Assembly (NCBI RefSeq): GCF_042657065.1
Contig: NZ_JBHSNF010000001.1
Span: 1,736,001-1,800,000, forward strand
DNA from: Rhodanobacter ginsengisoli
Lineage (GTDB): Bacteria; Pseudomonadota; Gammaproteobacteria; Xanthomonadales; Rhodanobacteraceae
Length of the DNA: 64,000 nucleotides
Direction of reading: 5' to 3'
In this document: piece by piece, positions 47,790-55,409 of the stretch
How the letters are laid out: each line of letters begins with the position of its first letter
How positions within the stretch are numbered: the first letter of the stretch is position 1
The notes under the pieces: model-generated
What the model saw: the letters and a program-made list of their open reading frames with translations, nothing else
Told to the model about the DNA's origin: nothing
The model's database searches: none
Translations under genes and position numbers: made by a program

Positions 47790-49082
47790 ATGCCCCGTCT
47801 TGCCAAGCCCCTGACTGAGTTGCAGATCGCCAAAGCCAAGCCGAAGGCCAAGCCGTACACCCTTCCCGATGGCAATGGCCTGTTCCTGATGGTGAGTGCG
47901 GCGGGCCTGAAGACGTGGGTGGTGCGCTACCGCCTTCCCGGCAAGTCCACGCACACCCCTGCGACCATCGGCCACTATCCCGCACTCACCCTTGCGGATG
48001 CTCGCGTGCGCGCTTTGGAAATTCAGCGGGACGCGAAGCAGGGCATTGCCACGGCCGGCACCAGAAAGGCCCGCCAGCTTGAGGCAGTAGTCGGCGACGC
48101 CGAACAGGAAGCCGAGGCGCTGGCGTTGGCGGAAGCCGAGCGGGCTACCTTCCGGGCCGTTTCGGGCCGCTGGTTGGCCGAGAAGCGGATCGGCTGGGCC
48201 GCCGAGACGTATCGCAAGGCGCGACTGGTGGTGGATTCGTACCTGATCCCGAAGCTGGGTGACGCGGATATGCGCACGCTGGAGACCAAAGACGTGCGGC
48301 CGATACTGGTCGAAATGGCCGCAACTGTGCCGCAACTGGCCCGGAAGGCGCGGCAGCATGTGGGCAGCATCGTTGAGCATGCGATCCACGAGGGTCTGCG
48401 GTCAGACGAGAGCGCGCTGCGGTTGGCAAGGATTCTGCCGACCATCCGCAGTGGCCACATGCCAGCCGTGACCGATGACGAAAACAAGCTGGGGGCCGTC
48501 ATGCGCGGCATTGATGCCCACGAGAACCGCGTGGTGCGCGCGGCCCTGACCTTGGCGGCGCTGACCGTGATGCGATCCGGCGTGGTTGCCAGTGCGCGGT
48601 GGTCGGAGATTGACCTGGGGGCCGGGTACTGGAATATCCCCGGCAAGAACCCCGATGGCAGCAACCGCATGAAGACCGGGCAGGACTTCAGCACCTCGCT
48701 GCCGACGCAGGCGTTGGAGGTCTTGCGGGAAATGCATCTGCGCAGCGGTGAAGGTGAGTATGTGTTTCCGCCGCAGGCGCGCCAGAACTCACCTCACGTC
48801 TCGCGCGACTCTCTCAGCGGCGCTTTGCGGGGCATGGGGTTTCAGGGCGAGCACACCACGCACGGATTCAGGGCCTCACTGCGCACGCTGGGCCGCGAGC
48901 GGTTGGGCATCGACGTCGACGTACTGGAGGCGCAACTGGCACATGCGCCGAAGGACGAAGTGCAGGCGGCGTATGCTCGGGTGAAGTTCAAGGAGCAGCG
49001 CCGCGAGGTGATGCAGGCGTGGGCTGACTATCTGGACAAGGTGAAGGGCGGCAATGTGGTCGAGTTCAAGCGCAAGGCTTGA
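47790..49082 (+). CDS. int: Tyrosine-type integrase, P4/DUF4102 family
   Basis: A 430-residue site-specific recombinase. The N-terminal DUF4102 arm-binding domain (LPDGNGLFLMVSAAGLKTWV) is followed by a SAM-like core-binding domain and the catalytic domain. Catalytic residues are Arg in ALTVMRSGVVASARWSEID, the HxxR of TTHGFRASLRTLG, the His of LEAQLAHAPKDEV and the Tyr of QAAYARVKF. It probably inserts the island into tRNA-Leu. It appears intact and is followed by a terminator. Confidence 0.95.
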   Translation: MPRLAKPLTELQIAKAKPKAKPYTLPDGNGLFLMVSAAGLKTWVVRYRLPGKSTHTPATIGHYPALTLADARVRALEIQRDAKQGIATAGTRKARQLEAVVGDAEQEAEALALAEAERATFRAVSGRWLAEKRIGWAAETYRKARLVVDSYLIPKLGDADMRTLETKDVRPILVEMAATVPQLARKARQHVGSIVEHAIHEGLRSDESALRLARILPTIRSGHMPAVTDDENKLGAVMRGIDAHENRVVRAALTLAALTVMRSGVVASARWSEIDLGAGYWNIPGKNPDGSNRMKTGQDFSTSLPTQALEVLREMHLRSGEGEYVFPPQARQNSPHVSRDSLSGALRGMGFQGEHTTHGFRASLRTLGRERLGIDVDVLEAQLAHAPKDEVQAAYARVKFKEQRREVMQAWADYLDKVKGGNVVEFKRKA

Positions 49083-49149
49083 GAGCGTCAGGGCCACATG
49101 TTTGCCCTGCGTCCGTCCTGATCTGTCGTTTTCCTGAGACAAAGATAAA

Positions 49150-49179
49150 GCCCGGTGCTCTTCAGAACACCGGGCCATT
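49150..49179 (+). terminator. Terminator after integrase
   Basis: The stem GCCCGGTG / CACCGGGC with a loop of about 10 nt lies between the integrase and the convergent DUF2188-like gene; only a short T-run follows. Confidence 0.6.
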
Positions 49180-49204
49180 TACTTGCAGTCAGGCAGCTTG
49201 TGCG

Positions 49205-49408
49205 TCAGGGCTTACGCCATTGATCTGGCTTGCCCACATTCGTATGCCTCACACGTTCGACCAGAGGCTTTTCGGCCCCCAGTTCCCTGGCGCGCTCGAT
49301 CGCCTGACGCTGGGTGGGCAGTACGTCACTTGCCCGCTCAGAATTCGGGCGCCGAACCGCATAGTCACCTTGCGGGCGACGCTCCACGAACAACTCTGTC
49401 TTACTCAT
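49205..49408 (-). CDS. DUF2188-like small protein
   Basis: A 67-residue protein: FVERRPQGDYAVRRPNSERA, then TQRQAIERARELGA and a closing GKPDQWRKP. This is the DUF2188 pattern (two beta strands, a helix, a short sheet); function unknown. A GGAG site 8 nt upstream supports the ATG at 49408. The same frame is open to an ATG at 49627, which would add about 74 residues with a winged-helix-like stretch (GLTADDICTCNEVSIKCVLA), so a fused DNA-binding form is possible. Confidence 0.65.
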   Translation of the reverse strand: MSKTELFVERRPQGDYAVRRPNSERASDVLPTQRQAIERARELGAEKPLVERVRHTNVGKPDQWRKP

Positions 49409-49698
49409 TGGAATATCTCCAAACAGGATTGAGATTCCACGGCGGCCAAGCTCGGCAAGCACGCATTTTATTGACACTTCGTTGCACGTGCAGATATCGT
49501 CAGCGGTGAGTCCACTTGGAACCTGCGCGCACTTCGCGCCGTGGGTTTTGAGAGCACCAACCACTTGTTCGGTTCCAGCCGGCAAGTGGTTTTTTGTGCG
49601 CTCGATCCCAAAATATAGTGCACTCATGTGCGAGTCAACCCAATATGTTGGTAATTGCGTAAATGGAACCATCGCTCGCACGGGCGATATATCGAACG

Positions 49699-52488
49699 CT
49701 ACGCCCGCGCAGCCCGCTTGCGCACGGCACGCTTCGGCTTGGCTGCAGGTAGCAGCGAGGTCAACTGCTGGTAGCGCTCGAACAGGAACGCCACGCGCTC
49801 GGCATCGGTCCCGAGCTTGGGGGGCTTGCGGCCGGCCAGCTTCTCGGCGGCCACGTAGGCGGCATCGACGGCGCGATCCAGCGACTGATGTGCCTTGACC
49901 AGTGCGGGCGGCATGGTGACCGGGTCGTACAGGTCGGCCAGTGTGCTGTTCGGGAAGGCGGCACGCGCGTCGAGCACGGCTTGTGCTGCGGCTTCGATAG
50001 TTTCGCGGTGTTTGTCGTCGGGCGAGTCGGGCCACGGGAAGTTGTTGTAGACGATGTCTTTTGAGTAACGATAACGGCTTTCGAGTCGGCCGCAGGTATA
50101 GCGCACCCACGCCATGTGCATCCGGGACTGGATAACGCCGAAGTCGCTCAAGCTCGCTGCGGGCAAGGCAAAGCAACTGTTCCCGACGATGGCGTCTTTG
50201 TCGAAGAAGCCGAACGGAATGAATGCCCGGTTTTCGGACGTGTGGCCGGGGATCAGAACATAGCTTGTGGCTGGCTGCGTCACCTGACGAAACAGCGTGG
50301 GATAGGCATAGTCTCGGGTTGATGCAGCCTTGCTTGCCCGACGAAAGGCCGCGACCGCCTGCACGCGCTCCTGGACTTTCGGCAGTGCGCGAATTGCCGA
50401 AGGTTCGGCATCAACCAGCCACAGCACCCATCGCTTTTCGCCGTGTAGATACTCGTGTGCGCTGATGAACGGTTTGATGAACTGCGCGGCACCCGGCTCC
50501 GCAAGAAGAAAGGCCACCTTTTCATCATCGGTAAGCAGAAAATTGCCATCGTCCGTCGGCTTGCTGCCGTACATCATCTCCGGCTTGCCGAAGGGATTGC
50601 GGCTGCGGTTTTCGAGTAGCACCCAAGGAGCATCGACAAGATAGGCATTGATGAAGCCCACGGTCATCGGGTGAGGATCGCCGCCCACGCTCTCGTATTC
50701 ATAGATTGTTCGGGTGGCGCTCGGCTGCTCCGCGAAGCCGATGATGACGCAGTACACAGCCGCCTTGCCGCGCGCTTCATTGCTCCAGCGGAACGTCCGG
50801 TGTGCGAAGTTGATATTCAGCTGTCGATGCTTGGTGAGCGCACGCCAGAGGATGCCGACCTGCTCGCCTTGGGTGATTGAGTTGGTGGAAACAAAGGCCA
50901 CAGCAATGGCTGTGCCGGAGATCATGTCGGCTGCCTTGGCGTACCACGCAGTAACGAAGTCGAGCACACCAACGGCTTTGGCGTCGCCGATAGATGCCAG
51001 CATGTCGGCCTTCTGCTCAGCTGTCTGCAAGTGGTGCCCGATGAACGGCGGATTGCCGAGGATGTAATTCAGCCGATCCTTCGGCACCACGTCGTTCCAG
51101 TCGATCCGCAGCGCATTCCCATTGACCACGGTCGGCGACTTCTTCAGTGGCAGGCGGGCGAAGTAGTTGCCGAACGCCTCGCTGACCTGCATGTTCATCT
51201 GGTGATCCATGAGCCACATGGCGACCTGGGCGATCTGCGCGGGAAACTCCTCAATCTCGATGCCGTAGAACTGATCCACGTCCACCTGGACTTCTTCGGT
51301 AACCCACAGGGAGCGCGAGGAGGCGCCTTCGGGATGCAGGCGCCGCAGCACCTCAAGCTCCAGCAGGCGCAGCTCCCGGTACGCGATGACGAGGAAGTTG
51401 CCGCAGCCGCAGGCCGGGTCGAGAAACCGCAGGCCGGCGAGCTTGCTGTGGAACGCCTTGAGCTTGCCTTCGGTGTGACCAATGCGCGCCAGCTCGGCTT
51501 TCAGGTCGTCAAGGAACAGCGGGCCGATCAGCTTGAGGATGTTCTTTTCGCTGGTGTAGTGCGCGCCGAGGTTGCGCCGGGCCTTGGCATCCATGACCGA
51601 CTGGAACATGGAGCCGAAGATAGCCGGGGATATGCGGCTCCAGTCCAGCAGCGAGGCATCCAACAGCAGGCCGCGCATCTTCGCGTCGAATGCGGCCAGC
51701 GGCAGCGGTTCGGCAAACAGCTTGCCGTTGACATATGGGAATTCGGTCAGCTGAACGTCCAGCGTCTTCTGGCGCCGGTCAATGTCGGTATTCAGCGTCT
51801 GGAACAGCTGGGCCAGCCATGGGCCGAGGTTGGCGCCGTCGTCTGACGTGCGCTGCGCCAGCAGCTCGTGGAACGTGTGCGGCGGGAAGATGCCCGTGTC
51901 ATCTGCGAACAGGCAGAACAGCAGCCGCACCAGCAGCACCTCCAGCGCGTGACCGTCGTAGCCGGCCGCCTTGAGCGCGTCGTGCAGCTTGCCCATGCGC
52001 TCGGCGGCCTGCACGTTGACCGGGTCTTCTTCCTTGAACGAGTGCGCCTGATAGCCTGCGATGAAGCCGAAGCGCCGCACATGCTTGTGCAGGTCTTTCA
52101 ACGGGAACTCAATCGGCTCCTCGCTGGTTTCGAGGTCGTACAGGCGGAACCGGGCGAAGTCGGAGACCAGCAGGTACTTCGGCAGCTCGGCATCGGTGAG
52201 GCCGTGGAAGTAGTCTCTGGCTTGCTGGTGGGCGCGATCAAGGTTCTTGCCGCGTGACTTGTGTTCGACCAGCAGCACGCCCTTCCACAGCAGGTCGATG
52301 TAGCCATCCCGGCCGTCGATCTTCTTCACCTTGCGCTCGAAGGTGGCGACGCGGCGACGCGGCAGACCGAACACGTTGAAGAACCCATCCCAGAAGCTCT
52401 TGGCTTCGGCGTCTTCAGAGCTTTCGTTGATCCATTCGCGCGAGAACGTCAGCGCACGGTCCTTGATCTCGTTCCAACTCAGCGGCAT
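49699..52488 (-). CDS. MmeI-like type IIL restriction-modification enzyme
   Basis: A 929-residue single-chain enzyme. The N terminus has a PD-(D/E)xK nuclease site: Asp65 in GYIDLLWKG, then Glu75-His-Lys77 in LLVEHKSRG, with the same D-x9-ExK spacing as MmeI. A helical linker precedes the adenine methyltransferase core: DPACGCGNF (357-365, SAM binding) and NPPF (479-482, catalytic). The C-terminal half, with YGSKPTDDGNFLLTDDE and ESRYRYSKDIVYNNFPWP, is the target-recognition domain and helical bundle. Such proteins methylate one strand and cut about 20 bases away. All motifs look intact. It is divergent from the ParB-like operon across the repeat array. Confidence 0.9.
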   Translation of the reverse strand: MPLSWNEIKDRALTFSREWINESSEDAEAKSFWDGFFNVFGLPRRRVATFERKVKKIDGRDGYIDLLWKGVLLVEHKSRGKNLDRAHQQARDYFHGLTDAELPKYLLVSDFARFRLYDLETSEEPIEFPLKDLHKHVRRFGFIAGYQAHSFKEEDPVNVQAAERMGKLHDALKAAGYDGHALEVLLVRLLFCLFADDTGIFPPHTFHELLAQRTSDDGANLGPWLAQLFQTLNTDIDRRQKTLDVQLTEFPYVNGKLFAEPLPLAAFDAKMRGLLLDASLLDWSRISPAIFGSMFQSVMDAKARRNLGAHYTSEKNILKLIGPLFLDDLKAELARIGHTEGKLKAFHSKLAGLRFLDPACGCGNFLVIAYRELRLLELEVLRRLHPEGASSRSLWVTEEVQVDVDQFYGIEIEEFPAQIAQVAMWLMDHQMNMQVSEAFGNYFARLPLKKSPTVVNGNALRIDWNDVVPKDRLNYILGNPPFIGHHLQTAEQKADMLASIGDAKAVGVLDFVTAWYAKAADMISGTAIAVAFVSTNSITQGEQVGILWRALTKHRQLNINFAHRTFRWSNEARGKAAVYCVIIGFAEQPSATRTIYEYESVGGDPHPMTVGFINAYLVDAPWVLLENRSRNPFGKPEMMYGSKPTDDGNFLLTDDEKVAFLLAEPGAAQFIKPFISAHEYLHGEKRWVLWLVDAEPSAIRALPKVQERVQAVAAFRRASKAASTRDYAYPTLFRQVTQPATSYVLIPGHTSENRAFIPFGFFDKDAIVGNSCFALPAASLSDFGVIQSRMHMAWVRYTCGRLESRYRYSKDIVYNNFPWPDSPDDKHRETIEAAAQAVLDARAAFPNSTLADLYDPVTMPPALVKAHQSLDRAVDAAYVAAEKLAGRKPPKLGTDAERVAFLFERYQQLTSLLPAAKPKRAVRKRAARA

Positions 52489-52575
52489 GACATTCCCTCG
52501 TTAGCTGCTGGAAGGATACGACATCGCCGGAGGCTTCTGCCGGACGGCGCCGAGTAGGCCAAGCGGGCCGGAATA

Positions 52576-52797
52576 ATTAAGTCGTCATCATCACCAGAAG
52601 GAACGCCGCGTGCGCCGACGAGACCGGATGAGATTAAGCAGTCATCCGAAAGGAGCCGCCCCGGCTGCGCTCAGGCCATCTCATTTAGTCGTCATCTGAG
52701 AGGAAGGGGCCTGTCTCCTTCGACCGGGCGCAATTAAGTAGTCATCCACAAGAAGGGAAACCGCCGACCGGCAGGACCGCAGAATTTAGTGGTCATC
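52576..52797 (+). repeat. Array of five 14-bp repeats, about 50-bp period
   Basis: ATTWAGTNGTCATC occurs at 52576, 52633, 52683, 52733 and 52784 (second copy reads ATTAAGCAGTCATC). After each copy, 3-6 nt later, comes a purine box (AGAAGG, AAGGAG, AGGAAGG, AAGAAGG, GGAGGAG), then 25-30 unrelated GC-rich bases. Start-to-start distances are 57, 50, 50 and 51, not multiples of three, so the repeats are not protein-coding units. The array fills most of the 438-bp gap between the divergent MmeI-like gene and the ParB-like operon. It resembles an iteron or centromere-like array, or tandem regulator sites. Confidence 0.88.
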
Positions 52798-52926
52798 ATC
52801 ACGGAGGAGACCCCGTCAGCCTTCACCACCCCACAGGAAACCCGAGGAGCCGCAGAGGGCACCTTGGGCGCCTTGCCGTGCCCGTCATTCGGGCGAACCC
52901 ACCACCATCGACCAGAGAGACATCGC

Positions 52927-53145
52927 ATGATCGACTTAGACCCCGTAGCGCTCGCCGCAGCCATCGCACTGAGCGAGCCGCTGAACATCCGCACGATTGC
53001 CTTTGACGTGCCCACCTTCGACCGCCTGAAGGGGTTTCAGCGGAGGCTGGAGAGCTTCCTTCGCAGGGACACAGGGAACGCCGAGGTTCTGAAGTACCTG
53101 ATTCACACGCACCCGGAGGTGAAGGCGCTGGGCGATGGACGTTGA
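52927..53145 (+). CDS. Small protein of unknown function preceding ParB-like gene
   Basis: A 72-residue protein, MIDLDPVALAAAIALSEPLN then FDVPTFDRLKGFQRRLESFL, mostly helical with charged residues near the middle. Not recognised. It starts after a GAGAGA purine stretch and overlaps the ParB-like gene by 11 bases, which points to translational coupling. It may be a partner of the ParB-like protein. The frame is open 46 codons upstream, but that part is low-complexity and runs into the repeat array. Confidence 0.6.
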   Translation: MIDLDPVALAAAIALSEPLNIRTIAFDVPTFDRLKGFQRRLESFLRRDTGNAEVLKYLIHTHPEVKALGDGR

Positions 53146-53986
53146 GCGGGCACTTCAGCGGCTTCAGGCTGCCGAGGTCCAACACCTGCCACTGAAGGCA
53201 CTCAAGACCGACGAAGCATTACAGCCCCGAGAGGCCCGCATGGTGCCCTTCAGAGAACAGACGAAGGTTGAGAGACGCAGCGAGGAGCACACCGGCACCA
53301 TGCGTCTTGCGCTGGAGGCAGCCCGCAACATCGAACTGGAGCCTGTGCTGGTGGCCGATGTCGGCGGCGTCACTTACGTGGTCGACGGGCACCACCGACT
53401 GAAGGCATACCGGCTTGCACAACGGGAAACCATACCGGCTCGCGTCCTGCCCATGGCGCAGACGGAGGCCGTGCTGGTCTCCAAGCTGGTCAACTGCGCA
53501 GAGAGGGCGCTGGAGATGCACAAAGAACAGCGGCTTGATGCAGCATGGCAATACCTGGCCGCAGTGACACACAGAGGGGCCAAAGGTCTGCCCACATGTG
53601 AATCCTTCCGGACTGTCGCGGGTCGATTCGGCATCGGCAAAGACACAGTGCGCACCATGCTCCGCAAGCTGCCGAAGGTGAACTTGAAAGGATGGAACAC
53701 TGAAGCACTTGACCCCGGTACCGGGTTCCCCCGTTGGCGCTACGTCCGCGAAGGTGGCGGCGGCTGGTATGACATGAAGGAGAAGATGTCCATGGAACAG
53801 CTGACGCGACACGCAGCCGAGAAGGCCGCAAAGAAGATCGGCGCAGTCTTGGAAAAGCTCACCACCACAGAGGCGGCGCTGGCACTGGAAATACTGGCGA
53901 ATGAAGCGAAGCTTGCGGCGTGCAATGCCGACACGCTGGCCTTCCTTGCCGACATAGCCGACCCCGACCCAAACCCGGATTACTGA
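53135..53986 (+). CDS. ParB-like DNA-binding protein
   Basis: A 283-residue protein with a ParB/Srx N-terminal domain: VQHLPLKALKTDEALQPREA, EPVLVADVGGVTYVVDGHHR (residues 69-88, the nuclease/CTPase-fold motif region) and AYRLAQRETIPARVLPM. A helix-turn-helix follows (ESFRTVAGRFGIGKDTVRTM, about 156-175). The C-terminal part is helical and Ala/Lys/Glu-rich (ready to dimerise). No ParA gene is nearby. Stand-alone ParB-like proteins in islands act as centromere binders, transcription regulators or nucleases; which applies is unknown. The adjacent repeat array is a natural binding-site candidate. Confidence 0.82.
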   Translation: MDVERALQRLQAAEVQHLPLKALKTDEALQPREARMVPFREQTKVERRSEEHTGTMRLALEAARNIELEPVLVADVGGVTYVVDGHHRLKAYRLAQRETIPARVLPMAQTEAVLVSKLVNCAERALEMHKEQRLDAAWQYLAAVTHRGAKGLPTCESFRTVAGRFGIGKDTVRTMLRKLPKVNLKGWNTEALDPGTGFPRWRYVREGGGGWYDMKEKMSMEQLTRHAAEKAAKKIGAVLEKLTTTEAALALEILANEAKLAACNADTLAFLADIADPDPNPDY

Positions 53987-53993
53987 TGGTCGA

Positions 53994-54010
53994 CTGTCTG
54001 TAGCAGACAG
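53994..54010. promoter_or_regulatory. Palindromic operator-like site, copy 1
   Basis: CTGTCTG-TAG-CAGACAG is a perfect 7-bp inverted repeat with a 3-nt spacer, directly after the ParB-like stop codon. Confidence 0.65.
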
Positions 54011-54120
54011 CATCGAAACGGCTTCAGACGGGCACCAGTTGTCTGAAATGACCCCATCCATGTAGACACAGCCGGCACCGGCCACGGCAGCGGCAAGGAC
54101 TCCGAAGGACACCCGCTGCC

Positions 54121-54135
54121 TGTCTGTAGCAGACA
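54121..54135. promoter_or_regulatory. Palindromic operator-like site, copy 2
   Basis: TGTCTG-TAG-CAGACA, identical over 15 bp with the site at 53995-54009, lies about 100 bases before the HNH-like gene. The 245-bp gap otherwise holds only half-site-like TTGTCTGA. Confidence 0.65.
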
Positions 54136-54231
54136 CCCGGCACCTACACACCCACCACTCATCCAGTCCCTTTCACTGCCTGCCCCGCAGACGGTGACGG
54201 GCGGCTATTCCCCATTGAAAGGAACAGACGC

Positions 54232-54720
54232 ATGAATAAGCAGAAACAACGAGCCGCAACCATCTTCACCATCGACCACGACGGCCGTCCCATCGCCCAC
54301 GTCGCACTGTCGGGCACGAATCAACGCGCCAAGATACTCGTCGAAGACCTGGAGCGTGTGCTGGCTGCCGGATATTCACCATGCTGGGCATATACATGTA
54401 CTGACCGAATTCGCTGGTACGTGCAGGCACGCACGTACAACCCGAGGGGCAGGCCGCGCTCCGTCACCATTGCTCGCTTGGTCGTCCAAGCTGGTAAAGG
54501 GCAGGTCGTGAGATACGCCGATGGTGACCACTTGAACCTTCTGCCGGAGAACCTTCTGGTGAAGAAGGGCTGCGCATGGATGGCTGTGGACTGGCTGCAC
54601 CCGCAGAAGTCAGCCCAGCATGAACCGACCCACGCGAGCGCCCTGCGCCGTGCCCCAGAGGCGGCCGAGGAGGGCCGAATGTTTCACCGCAAATTTCCGC
54701 AGGGGCATATGACGATCTGA
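54232..54720 (+). CDS. HNH-like (phage type) protein
   Basis: A 162-residue protein. VVRYADGDHLNLLPENLLVK resembles the core of HNH homing-type nucleases (usually D-H-x-D-G-D-x-L-N-N-x-x-x-N-L), but the first catalytic His is replaced by Tyr, so activity is doubtful. TIDHDGRPIAHVALSGTNQR and WYVQARTYNPRGRPRSVTIA are strand-rich and may bind DNA. GAAAGGA precedes the ATG. It lies after the paired palindromes and before the AlpA-like gene. Confidence 0.6.
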   Translation: MNKQKQRAATIFTIDHDGRPIAHVALSGTNQRAKILVEDLERVLAAGYSPCWAYTCTDRIRWYVQARTYNPRGRPRSVTIARLVVQAGKGQVVRYADGDHLNLLPENLLVKKGCAWMAVDWLHPQKSAQHEPTHASALRRAPEAAEEGRMFHRKFPQGHMTI

Positions 54721-54824
54721 CGATCCGCGCAGACCCCCCGTACCCCCGTCATCCCCACCCCACCACAGACATGCGCGAGCGGTTGAAGCGTTGGCCGCTC
54801 CGTGCGCGTGAAGGAATGAATCCA

Positions 54825-55073
54825 ATGAATGAGGACTCACATATGCTGCCTGCCATTATTCGCTTGCCCGAGGTGCTCAACGCCATCGGCCTGTCTCGCC
54901 CCAGCGTGTATCGCATGATGAAAGCAGGCACGTTTCCCCAGCAGTTCAAGCTCGGCGCTGCCGCAGTCGGTTGGCTGCGTGCCGAGGTGGAACAGTGGAT
55001 CAACGAAAGAGCGCAAGCGCGCGCTGGTTCGATGCCCAAACAGGGACTAGCATCGCTGCCTGAGGCTGCTTAG
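54825..55073 (+). CDS. AlpA-family transcriptional regulator
   Basis: An 82-residue MerR/AlpA-type helix-turn-helix protein: IIRLPEVLNAIGLSRPSVYR, then MMKAGTFPQQFKLGAAAVGW and LRAEVEQWINERAQAR. AlpA/Vis proteins of P4-like elements act as activators or excisionase-like factors for the integrase. The start could be 54825 (AAGGA 9 nt upstream) or 54843. It is the last gene before the right att-like site. Confidence 0.88.
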   Translation: MNEDSHMLPAIIRLPEVLNAIGLSRPSVYRMMKAGTFPQQFKLGAAAVGWLRAEVEQWINERAQARAGSMPKQGLASLPEAA

Positions 55074-55128
55074 TCGACGGCGGTCGATTGCGGTGGAGCT
55101 GTTCTGAAGCGAGCAAGCGTGATCGTTT

Positions 55129-55187
55129 ATGTATGAAGTTGTGTATGAAGCGAGACTTTCCTCGCTTTGTATTACGCAAATTCAATT
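55129..55187. repeat. Right-end arm-site-like repeats
   Basis: GTATGAAGTTGTGTATGAAG (55131-55150) and TACGCAAATTCA (55173-55184) mirror the sequence just upstream of the integrase (47727-47776). Paired copies at both ends suggest integrase arm-type binding sites. GCGAGACTTTCCTCGC between them can form a short hairpin. Confidence 0.55.
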
Positions 55188-55203
55188 ACTTATGGCTTGT
55201 TCC

Positions 55204-55224
55204 GGGTCTCCTCTTGGCACCATT
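55204..55224 (+). other. Putative attR: degenerate copy of tRNA-Leu 3' end
   Basis: GGGTCTCCTCTTGGCACCA matches the tRNA 3' end with one missing G and a few substitutions. A terminator related to the tRNA's own follows. The decay suggests an old junction or one made with a slightly different tRNA. Confidence 0.55.
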
Positions 55225-55267
55225 ACACCGTTTGAGGACGTCCGATAGAGTCCAAAAAACACAACGA

Positions 55268-55292
55268 AACCCGCGTGTTGCGGGTTTTTTTG
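55268..55292 (+). terminator. Terminator downstream of attR-like site
   Basis: The stem AACCCGC / GCGGGTT is followed by T7, with flanks like those of the terminator at 47656. Confidence 0.8.
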
Positions 55293-55409
55293 TGTCTGTA
55301 GTGTGCAGGGTTGCCCAGTCCCGTGCGGTGGAATACCCCCTATTGGTGGGGGTGCAGTTGGGGGTGCGGACAGCAAAACGGCTGCCGGCCAGCAAGTGTT
55401 ACCCCCCAA

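Larger units (their letters stand above)
47613..55224. mobile_element. Genomic island at tRNA-Leu(GAG)
   Basis: About 7.6 kb between the tRNA 3' end and an imperfect copy of it. It carries a tyrosine integrase next to the tRNA, a DUF2188-like gene, an MmeI-like restriction-modification gene, a repeat array, a ParB-like gene, an HNH-like gene and an AlpA-like regulator. The content is that of a small P4-like or satellite-like integrative element. Confidence 0.75.

Noticed and set aside
49557..49597. Plus-strand terminator hairpin ACCACTTG...CAAGTGGTTTTTT
   Set aside because: A good-looking hairpin with a T-run, but no plus-strand gene ends before it other than the integrase, which already has a closer terminator; function unclear, so not listed.
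52576..52797. CRISPR array
   Set aside because: Regular spacing of about 50 bp looks CRISPR-like, but the repeat is only 14 bp, imperfect, and no cas gene is present.
52927..53986. Toxin-antitoxin pair
   Set aside because: The small overlapping first gene suggests it, but neither protein shows a toxin or antitoxin motif and the second is clearly ParB-like.
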